DNA of 64,000 bases, from NCBI GenBank assembly GCA_019802505.1, contig JAFMOC010000173.1, forward strand, positions 709,501 to 773,500, given 5' to 3'. Positions 56,002-64,000 of the stretch are shown here, one piece after another. Origin of the DNA: Corydoras sp. C115. Taxonomy: Eukaryota > Chordata > Actinopteri > Siluriformes > Callichthyidae. A program made the position numbers and the translations under genes. A model generated the notes under the pieces. The model ran no database searches and was not told the origin of the DNA. It worked only from the letters and a program-made list of their open reading frames with translations. Position 1 is the first letter of the stretch; each line of letters starts with the position of its first letter.

Positions 56002-56330
56002 CTCCATCCATCCATTATCTTCCACTTTATCCTGTACTAGGGTCGCGGGGGAGTTTCCCCATGCCCATCCAGGGGAAAACGTTTCGGGCACTGGGCAGAT
56101 ACACCCAGGACAGGGTGTATCAGCAACCTATTGCTGGGCACACACTCACTCACACAGACGCACTCTATATGGGGCAACATGGAGAATTCAATTGACCTTG
56201 AACCATGTTTTTGCACAATGGGAGGAAACCCATGCAGACAAGGGGAGAACATGGAAACTCCACCCAGATTGGGATTCGAACTGGGTATCCCTAGAGCTGA
56301 GAGGAGAACATGCTAACTTCTAAGCCACCA
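56002..56330 (-). mobile_element. V-SINE, full length
   Basis: (ATCC)n tail to TAAGCCACCAGGG on plus. GGAGAACCCGGAGG deleted from the central block. Follows the previous copy in the same orientation. Confidence 0.93.
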
Positions 56331-56780
56331 GGGGAGAAGCCAATATAGAAATTTGAGCGGTTATGAACAGCGCCCCCTGTGCGGATGAGCATAAGAGTGT
56401 TTGGGCTCTCTTTAAATAATCAACAACAGTAGTAACGTAGGAACGTGTGCTCAACTCTCATGAGATAAGGTCACTACTGCTTAAGTGTAAGTGTTAAAGT
56501 GAGAAGTTCAAACTCTGCGACTCTATAACTGTGCTTACCTGAGAACAAGATTTAAAAAGAGATGAATACAGCGCAGAGTTTGTAAGGTTTCTTTCTGCTG
56601 GATGCTGAAAGCTTCGATATGAAATAAGGTGAACCATGCTTTCACATAATTCAAAAGCCGGCTAAGCCTTAGTGTTCCATTGAAGGTGTCATGGCTATCA
56701 TTTAACAAGAGAGCTAAGAGGAAGTGCAATGGGGTTAAACTGTTAATAAAAGAAAAGAAAAACTTTTTTATTTTAGATGC
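56331..56780. other. unique stretch
   Basis: Nothing recognised. Confidence 0.5.
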
Positions 56781-56790
56781 AATTTAGAGC

Positions 56791-57140
56791 TGAGGGCGGC
56801 ACGGTGGCTTAGTGGTTAGCACGTTCGCCTCTCAGCGCTAGGGATTTCCGGTTCGAATCCCCATCTGGGTGGAGTTTTCACGTTCTCCCCGTGTCCGCGT
56901 GGGTTTCCTCTGGGTTCAAGTTTCCTCCCACAGTCCAAAAAACATGGATCAAGTCAATTGAGTTCTCCAAATTGCCCCATGTAGAGTGTGTTTGTGTATG
57001 CCCAGCGATGGATTGGCGTCCTGTCCTGGGTGTATCTGCCCAGCGCCCGAAACGTTCTCTCCTGGATGGGCATGGGGAACCCCCCCACGACCCTCATATA
57101 GGATAAAGCGGAAGATAATGAATGAATGAATTAATCAATA
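56791..57140 (+). mobile_element. V-SINE with 10-bp TSD, inserted into older V-SINE
   Basis: AATTTAGAGC at 56781-56790 and 57141-57150. That target lies in the GGGGCAATTTAGAGC segment of a minus-strand V-SINE whose 5' half continues from 57141. Confidence 0.95.
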
Positions 57141-57262
57141 AATTTAGAGCAGACGATTTACCTTGAATCCATGGATTTGGACTCTGGAAGGAAATTGGAG
57201 AACCCAGAGAAAATCCACATAGAGAACAGGGAATGCTGAGAGGCAGACAACCTAACCATTAG
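57141..57262 (-). mobile_element. V-SINE, remaining 5' half of the host copy
   Basis: CCTTGAATCCATGGATTTGG, ACTCTGGAAGGAAATTGG and AACCATTAGGCC on plus; box B deleted. Same variant as 55760-55999. Confidence 0.85.
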
Positions 57263-57273
57263 GCCTACTACTA

Positions 57274-57597
57274 ATCCATCCATTATCATCCAATTTATAC
57301 TGCCCATACAGGGGAGTGCCCATCCAGGGGAGAACGTTTCGGGCGCTGGGCAGATAGACACCCAGGACAGGGCGCCAATCTATCACTGGGCACACACTCA
57401 CTCATACAGACACACTCTATATGGGGCAATTTGGAGAATTCAATTGACCTTGATCCATGTTTTTGGACTGTGGGAGGAAACCAGAGAACCTGGAGGAAAC
57501 CCACAGGGAGAACATGGAAACTCCACCCAGATTGGGGAAACCTGGAATCCCCAGCGCTGAGAGGAGAACATGCTAACCTCCAAGCCACCATGCCGTC
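57274..57597 (-). mobile_element. V-SINE, rearranged 3' end
   Basis: ATCCATCCATTATCATCC tail; the CCATCCAGGGGAG segment is partly duplicated (CATACAGGGGAGTGCCCATC). Box B lost. Confidence 0.9.
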
Positions 57598-57633
57598 CAC
57601 TAACAATCATAATAATAATAATAGAGACAGCAA

Positions 57634-57897
57634 AATGGCTTGTTCGCCTCTCATACGCTGGGAATACATGTTCCTCCAAGTTCTCCAGTTTCCTCCCACA
57701 GCCCAAATACATGGATTCAAGGTTTAGTGAATGTTCCAAATTGCCCCATATAGAATGTGTTTGTGTGTCTGTGTAAGGGAGTGTGATAGATGGGTGTATC
57801 TGCCCAGCGCCAGAAACATTGTCCCCAGAATGGGTATGAGGAACCCCCCTGGACCCTTGTAGAGGATTAAGTGGAAGATAATGAATGAATGATAATG
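57634..57897 (+). mobile_element. V-SINE, old
   Basis: Head truncated (GGCTTGTTCGCCTCTC), box B lost, about 40 bp of the central block missing. Ends GATAATGAATGAATG. Confidence 0.83.
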
Positions 57898-59056
57898 ATA
57901 ATACTGCAGCTGAGGAATTAGAAGGGTTGAGAAACCACCTGGAATGGTTTTTGAATGTTTTAAAGTCACAGAAAAGCATAGTAATTATTTAATAATTGGT
58001 CAGATGGAATTTTATTGTTATTAGCACTGTAAATATTGCTATGGTAACAGGCGTACTCAATTTTAGTGCACTTTGAAGCCATAATACAGTACCTTCATCC
58101 TTTATGTACTAACTTAATGTAATCTCTGTAAAATGTGAACTGATGAATTGCATTTCTGATTTTGTCGATGATAATGCAGAACACATCGTTGTAAATCACA
58201 TTAGAGGGATGCATTAAATGCATGCAGCACCAGATGCTGACGCAATATCGGTGAAGGTTCGAATTACTCAGCAGGCAGCATTTTAAAGAATGTTACAATT
58301 AAGAATTCCTTGCACATTTGATTATGTTAAATACTGTGGAGAAATCTCACTGAGGGTTTGAGACACACTCATTAGACAATGTCCTCGCACTCATTTGGCC
58401 AGATTTAGCTGCGGCATAATCCTTGCTATTAAAAACGTCTCTGGGTGTGATTACAGCGGATAATAGCAAAATGTCAAAAATAATTCCGATTTTCAAAATG
58501 TCATACAATTTATTGAACACTGTGTCCATGCGTGCATGCTGCAATTCCGCCTTTTCCTGCGTTAGGAAAATAATAGCAGTATAGAATCAAACATACATTC
58601 AAATAGAAATGGGCGTAAATGGACTCTAGTTCCACTCCAAATAAAATAAAAATACAAATGCTTTATGGTATTTTTATGTCGAACTTGTTCATCCGTGTGT
58701 TTTCTTGTGCAGTCAGCGTTCAGTACATGTTGTCTGTAAAAGGTCAGGCCTAAATCCATGTGACCTACAGAGCAGTGCCGGTAATGACAACACACACCAT
58801 TGCAAACTATTGCTGCAGTTGTCAAAAGCTGATGCAACCTCTGCAAAGTACATTTGAGTGTTGCCTCGGCCTTACCTGTACTCACTGAAAACATATTTGG
58901 ATGTGCTTTTGCTCTTAATTAAATATTTGTTAGCAAAATTGTACGTGCATGTTGACAATTCAATTGTTAGTGGCTCTGAACTAAAGCCGAGTGACTGAGA
59001 ACCGATGTGATGCAACATTATTCCATCTGATAAAGATTTCGCTAACTAAAGTATTC
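57898..59056. other. 1.1-kb SINE-free unique region; possible conserved noncoding DNA
   Basis: 58100-58560 is free of repeats, of balanced composition, and has many ATTA/TAAT words. No coding frame is convincing. Conservation cannot be tested from this sequence alone. Confidence 0.4.
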
Positions 59057-59158
59057 CATACATCCATTATCTTCCGCTTTATCCTCTACTAGGGTTGCGG
59101 GGGGGTTCCCCATGCCCATCCAGGGGAGAACGTTTCGGGCGCTGGGCAGATACACCCA
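59057..59158 (-). mobile_element. V-SINE, 100-bp 3' fragment
   Basis: CATCCATTATCTTCCGC to GATACACCCAG on plus, cut sharply. Confidence 0.92.
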
Positions 59159-59225
59159 GTCTTGTTATATCAAAATATTAGAATTTTTGAAAATGAATAC
59201 TTGCAGTTGCTTATAGGACTCTTTA

Positions 59226-59583
59226 TCATCCATCCATCCATCCATCCATTATCTTCCGCTTTATCCTCTATTAGGGTCGCGGGGGGGTTCCCCTTGCCCA
59301 TCCAGGGGAGAACGTTTCGGGCCCTGGGCAGATACACCCAGGACAGGATGCCAATCTATCGCTGGACACACACTCACTTACACAGACACACTTTATATGG
59401 GGCAATTTGGAGAATTCATTTGACCTTGATCCATGTTTTTGGACTGTGGGAGAAAACTTTAGAACCCGGAGGAAACCAACGTGGACACGGGGAGAACATG
59501 GAAACTCCACCCAGATTGGGATTTGAACCAGGAATCCCTAGCGCTGAGAGGAGAACATGCTAACCACTAAGCCACCGTGCCGC
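59226..59583 (-). mobile_element. V-SINE, full length, outer part of left inverted arm
   Basis: Five ATCC tail units to CCACCGTGCCGC on plus. The sequence just beyond its 5' end (TGCCTTATTAT) is the complement of the sequence just before the V-SINE at 60918. Confidence 0.94.
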
Positions 59584-59806
59584 TGCCTTATTATATATAA
59601 TTATTAATATTATTATTAGAATGTAGGGCCTTATTGCTTTAATAAAAATGCTATAATAAAAAACAATGTATGAAATTACAAAATTATTAATAAACTTGTT
59701 TTCCGTGATAATCTAGTCGATAAGTTACGGGATATGTCTTACTGTTTATATTATTCTGTATTTCCATTAATGGTACATTATTCAAAATAATGTATTGTAT
59801 TTCACG
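59584..59806 (-). mobile_element. MITE-like repeat, left inverted arm
   Basis: CCTTATTGCTTTAATAAAAA, TGCTATAATAAAAAACAATG, CCATTAATGGTACATTATTC: complement of 60690-60917 with few differences over about 220 bp. It stops at GTATTTCACGCA. Confidence 0.85.
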
Positions 59807-59848
59807 CACCGTGCTGCCCTAACTAAAGTAGTAAATTGGGCAGCATGG
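59807..59848. repeat. hairpin made of V-SINE 5' ends
   Basis: ACCGTGCTGCCC (59807-59818) is the complement of GGGCAGCATGGT (59837-59848), with an 18-nt loop. The right arm is the start of the next V-SINE; the left arm is an isolated 12-bp piece of a V-SINE start. Confidence 0.7.
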
Positions 59849-60195
59849 TGGCTTAGTGGTAAGCACTTCCGCCTCTCAGCGCTGGGAATCCAGGTTTGAA
59901 TCCCAATCTGGATGGAGTTTCCATGTTCTCCGTGTATCCACATGGGTTTCCTCTGGGTACTCCATTTCCTTCCAGAGTCCAAAAACATTGATTTACCATG
60001 AAAGGTAAATTAAATGCTCTAAATTGCCCCCTATAGTGTGTGTTTGTGTGCGTCTGTGTGAGTGAGTGTGCATGCCATAGATTGACACCCTGTCTGCCCA
60101 GCGCCCGAAATGTTCTCCCCTGGTTGGGCATTGGGAACCCCTCCTAACCCTCCCCCGCTAGCCTAGTAGAGGACCAAGCAGAAAGAAAATGAATA
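59837..60195 (+). mobile_element. V-SINE, full length
   Basis: GGGCAGCATGGTGGCTTAG to AAAATGAATAAAAATTG. Box B GGTTTGAATCCC. Sits between the two inverted arms. About 15 bp missing after GATAGATTGACACCCTGTC. Confidence 0.92.
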
Positions 60196-60600
60196 AAAAT
60201 TGTGTAAATCAGATATATAAGATATATTTTAAAAGTAATCAAGGCTGGCAGGCTTCTCCCAGGTTGCAACCTGTCTGTAAGGAGAGCAGATTGAATTCTA
60301 TTGGTAGATATGAAAGGCTGATCGTCTTCAATCTGCTCTCGAATGTGAAGTTGGGACACTTAAGTCAAAAAGGTTTAATGAAATAAAAAATAAGTGTATG
60401 TGTGGCAGAGGTGTGGACAAATGGGAGGGTGGTGCTGATGGGCGATGACAGTGTGCAATGTAAAAGAAGCCGTTCCTGTCATCGCTGCTAGAAATATCTT
60501 CTGCTTTGGATTTCATCTCTTCTTAGTGAAACCTTTGGCAGGTGTGTTAATTACCGTTATAATACCATTAAACCATTATATATATTACCATACCATTATA
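60196..60600. other. unique stretch between inverted arms
   Basis: Nothing recognised; this and the SINE before it form the centre of the inverted repeat. Confidence 0.5.
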
Positions 60601-60917
60601 TGGTTCTGGTCCTTAAATCTGATTGGCTGAACCTTTTGTCCAGCCATGACATTATTGATGATAACACACACCTCTGAGCTTCAAATTTATATCAATGCGT
60701 GATATACAATACATTATTTTGAATAATGTACCATTAATGGAAATACAGAATAATATAAACAGTAAGACAAATCCCGTAACTTATCGACTAGATTATCATG
60801 GAAAACAAGTTTATTAATAATTTTGTTTTTTCAAACATTGTTTTTTATTATAGCATTTTTATTAAAGCAATAAGGCTCTGCATTATAATAATAATATTAA
60901 TAATTATAATAATAAGG
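60601..60917 (+). mobile_element. MITE-like repeat, right arm, longer copy
   Basis: GGTCCTTAAATCTGATTGGC, GTCCAGCCATGACATTAT, ATCAATGCGTGATATACAAT, then the 60690-60917 part that is mirrored at 59584-59806. A related copy lies at 19613. Confidence 0.8.
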
Positions 60918-61083
60918 CAGCGGCACGGTGGTTTAGTGGTTAGCACGTTCTCTCAGCACTAGGGATTCCCGGTTCAAATCCCCATCTGGGTGGAGTTTCC
61001 ATGTTCTCCCCGTGTCCGTGTGGGTTTCCTCCGGGTTCTCCGGTTTCCTCCCACAGTCCAAAAACATGGATTCGAGGCGAATT
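60918..61083 (+). mobile_element. V-SINE, 3'-truncated, outer part of right inverted arm
   Basis: CGGCACGGTGGTTTAGTGG to AACATGGATTCGAGGCGAAT, then joined tail-first to a minus-strand V-SINE. Head lacks CTCC (GTTCTCTCAGC). Confidence 0.93.
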
Positions 61084-61428
61084 TCATTCATTCATTATCT
61101 CCCGCTTTATCCTCTATTAGGGTCGCGGTGGGGTTCCGCATGCCCATCCAGGGGAGAACGTTTTGGGCACTGGGCAGATACACTTAGGACAGGGTGCCAA
61201 TCTATCGCTGGGCACACACTCACTCACACAGACACACTCTGTATGGGGGAATTTGGAGAACTCAATTGACTTGATCCATGTTTTTGGACTGTGGGAGGAA
61301 ACCGGAGAACCCGGAGGAAACCCACGCGGACATGGGGAGAACATGGAAACTCCACCCAGATGGGGATTTGAACCAGGAATCCCTAGTGCTGAGAGGAGAA
61401 CGTGCTAACCACTAAGCCACCGTGCCGC
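61084..61428 (-). mobile_element. V-SINE, full length
   Basis: (TCAT)n tail to CCACCGTGCCGCCC on plus. Box B is GATTTGAACC on plus. Confidence 0.95.
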
Positions 61429-61505
61429 CCTTGAAAGGATAATTAAATAATAAAATAAAATATACTCTCCATGCTCAATAATGGTTTATAATAAATAATT
61501 GGAAT

Positions 61506-61507
<2 letters not shown>

Positions 61508-61546
<39 letters not shown>
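61508..61546. repeat. (CA)n microsatellite
   Basis: About 19 CA units. Confidence 0.97.
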
Positions 61547-61547
<1 letters not shown>

Positions 61548-62061
61548 GTGGCTGCAATGATTTCACAGTGAATCCGATAATTACAGTCCAGCAGGAATAC
61601 AGCAGCCCTGGTTTCACTTTTTCGGAACTTCATTTTTTTTTTTTTTCAGTTGCAGACATCATTAAAAAGCCACCCTGGTGCGAACTCTGATTTGACCTTT
61701 TTGATTTATCCAAACTTCTTATGGTTATAAGCGTTTTCTACTTCTTCCTTTTTTGTCAAGTTTAGCATGCAACATGCGAGCTGTTGTATGTGCAAATGAT
61801 TTCTCTCCTATTCTAATATACTAACTCTGTAGCTTTAGCCCTGTCCATAATTAGACTTGTGGGAACGTTCATGCGTAGGTTGTAGTGTGTAGTTAGGTAG
61901 GCACACAGTTGAGCTATACAGTAGGCCTACAATCAGTTTAGTTCTTACCAAATAGAAAAGCTGAACATGTTGGAAGTGGGTTTTTTTTTATTCAATCTGC
62001 TGCTGTCACAGGTAACAGATGTTTTATTTAACTATTTATCGATTTCAATTGGAATATAAAG
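61547..62061. other. unique stretch
   Basis: T run near 61632-61646. No gene recognised. Confidence 0.5.
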
Positions 62062-62240
62062 AGTTAGCACTCCTGCCTCAGGTCCTTTCTTTGTGGAGAT
62101 TTTCACATGGCTATGTGTTTCCTCCTTATACTTCATTCCACTCTCACAGTCCAAAAACATAGAAGGTGAAATAGATGCCCCATAGGAGAGAATTAGTGAG
62201 TAAGTATGGATTTCCCGGGCTGGGTGAATGGATGGGTTGC
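62062..62240 (+). mobile_element. ancient V-SINE-related remnant
   Basis: GAGTTAGCACTCCTGCCTCA, TTTGTGGAGATTTTCACATG, TGTGTTTCCTCCTTATACTT, CACAGTCCAAAAACATAGA. Order of head and central block is right but identity is low and box B is missing. Confidence 0.6.
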
Positions 62241-62788
62241 AAGAAGAAGAAGAACATATTTGGTGAAACCTTCACCAAGAATAAAATGAAGAAAATAAGT
62301 ACAGCAGACCCTGCCATATGGCAGGAAGGTGATGGGGAATATAAAACGGCTGCTTTTTTGAATTAATAATGCAGAAAAATGGAAGTAAAAAAATGTGGGT
62401 ACCTTTTTAAAGGTGTGAGTTCACCAAAATCAAAGCCACATTTACTTGCAAATGGGTGAGAACACATTGTAATGTTGTTAAAGGTGTTAAACAAGCATTT
62501 GCATGATATAAAAATAGTTCAACTCTAAACTTTATCAAATTTAACAAAGGGAAGATCATTTACCAGGTCCAGCAGGACTTTTAGTGACACTGATCCACAA
62601 CCACAACTTCTCCTTACAAACAAAAACCAAATCTCAGGAGGCAAACTAGACCTACAACTGCTGTAGCTCTGACTTATAACTCACGAGATGTGCAGAACCA
62701 TAACTTTACATGAATAATAAAAAAACAAAGGAGGATTCAGAGTTATAACCAATTGTTTTATATATAAAAAAACTGTATTAATACCAAT
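62241..62788. other. unique stretch
   Basis: Nothing recognised. Confidence 0.5.
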
Positions 62789-63128
62789 TATTCATTCATT
62801 CATTATCTCCCGCTTTATCCTCTATTAGGGTCGCGGTGGGGTTCCCCATGCCCATCCAGGGTAGAACATCTCGGGCGTTGGGCAGATAGACCCAGGACAG
62901 GGCGCCAATCCATCGCTGGGCACACACTCACTCACACAGACACACAATAAATGGGGCAATTTTGAGAATTCAATTGACTTGATCCATGTTTTTGGACTGT
63001 GGGAGGAAACCGGAGAACCCGGAGGAAACCCACGCAGACACGGGGAGAACATGGAAACTCCACCCAGATGGGGATTCGAACCGGGAATCCCTAGCGCTGA
63101 GAGGCGAACGTGCTAACCACGTGCCGCC
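62789..63128 (-). mobile_element. V-SINE, full length, 8-bp TSD
   Basis: ACCAATTA at 62783-62790 and 63133-63140 (edges overlap the tail). Subfamily bases TAGACCCAGG and CCATCGCTGGG. Eleven bases of the head (CTAAGCCACC region) are deleted. Confidence 0.94.
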
Positions 63129-63182
63129 TAAAACCAATTAATTGAAAAAATATATTTTAGTTAATAAGAAGTAGGATAAAAA

Positions 63183-63512
63183 TTCATCCATCGATTATCT
63201 TCCGCTTAATCCTCTATGAGGGTCGTGTGAGGGTTCCCCATGCCCATCCAGGGAAGAACTTTTTGGGTGCTGGGCAGATACACCGAGGACAGGACGCCAA
63301 TCCATCTCTGGGCACACACTCACTCACACAGACCCACTCTATATGGAGTATTCTATTGATCTTGATCCATGTTTTTGGACTGTGGGAGGAAACCAGAGAA
63401 CCCGGAGGAAACCTACACAAACAGAAAAACATGGAAACTCCACCCAGATTGGGATTTGAACCGGGAATACCTAGAGGCGAACATGCTAACCACTAAGCCA
63501 CCATATCGCCCC
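63183..63512 (-). mobile_element. V-SINE, near full length
   Basis: TTCATCCATCGATTATCTTC to CACCATATCGCCCC on plus; the segment after CTCTATATGG is rearranged (AGTATTCTATTGATC). Confidence 0.92.
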
Positions 63513-63517
63513 ATTCA

Positions 63518-63562
63518 CATATATATATATATATATATAGTTTATATATATATAGTTTATAT
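63518..63562. repeat. (AT)n with TATAGTTTATA words
   Basis: About ten AT units then two TATATATAGTTT units, next to the SINE head. Confidence 0.9.
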
Positions 63563-64000
63563 AAATATGAACTAAAAATGAACAATAATACATGGCATTT
63601 TTTTGCTCCTGCAACTTAAATCTAACAAATGAAGATGTTTATTATATTGGGAACATTTTCAAAGTAAAGAACCACTTGACATGTTCATTCTCTGTGCATT
63701 TTAATAAGAATGTTATACTATTTCTAATGTTTGGTAATTTACCATATTGTGCATTTCTAAATGTTCACCTCATCACAGCTATACAAATGCAAATGATTTA
63801 TCATCACCTTTCTATATAAATATCTTAAATGTTCTCTATTGTCTTTTGTGAGAAGTAATACAGCTCATTGGGTGACATTTCTTTCCGTAGACTCTTGCAC
63901 GTGAAAATCCCAGATTAGCAGTTATATAAACACACAGACCAGTCCACCTTACACCAACAATCTTGCCACAGTTAAATCACTATAATTATTTAAACATTAC
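63563..64000. other. unique AT-rich end of window
   Basis: Nothing recognised; an open frame at 63592-63819 has no identifiable product. Confidence 0.5.

Overview
This window is vertebrate nuclear DNA from a ray-finned fish. It is AT-rich, carries long CA, GT and TA microsatellites, and is packed with fish-type transposable elements. A large palindromic repeat that I associate with ostariophysan fishes (catfishes, characins, carps) is present in two places, so an otophysan such as a catfish is likely; this rests on recognition, not on a search. I find no complete protein-coding gene. Nearly all long reading frames are chance translations of one SINE family or of microsatellites.

The dominant component is a tRNA-derived SINE of the V-SINE type (DANA/HE1-like). 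I count about 70 copies or fragments, roughly half on each strand, covering by hand estimate about 30% of the window. A full copy is about 325-360 bp. It has a tRNA-like head with Pol III boxes A and B, a strongly conserved central block, a 3' half, and an (ATGA)n or (ATGG)n tail. Many copies have perfect target-site duplications (TSDs) of 10-14 bp. Several are nested in each other or in older elements.

Layout: 0-8 kb is AT-rich unique DNA with a few SINEs, a Tc1-type MITE, a palindromic-repeat fragment and a second tRNA-SINE with an L2-like tail. 8.1-8.4 kb is a CpG-rich patch with an E-box and a CCAAT box. 8.5-15 kb holds nested SINEs and a palindromic foldback element. 15.4-16.5 kb holds a solo LTR with a 5-bp TSD and a decayed Ty3/gypsy reverse-transcriptase remnant. 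17-20 kb is mostly unique, with one weak exon-like segment. 20-33 kb is SINE-rich, including a head-to-head SINE pair present twice in opposite orientation. 33-45 kb holds long TA tracts, a tandem duplication and many SINEs. 44.9-47.8 kb holds a duplicated segment in which one copy is an empty site and the other carries a SINE, plus a GC-rich repeat and a LINE 3' end. 48.5 kb is a compound microsatellite. 49.7-52.3 kb has a duplicated SINE dimer. 53-64 kb is SINE-rich, with a large inverted repeat at 59.2-61.1 kb.

No genes act together here in any visible way. The window reads as intergenic or intronic DNA whose history is SINE retroposition, local duplication and inversion. The most informative signals are the internal empty/filled site pair, a SINE that appears to have carried a 57-bp downstream tail, and the inverted and tandem duplications with SINEs at their joints.
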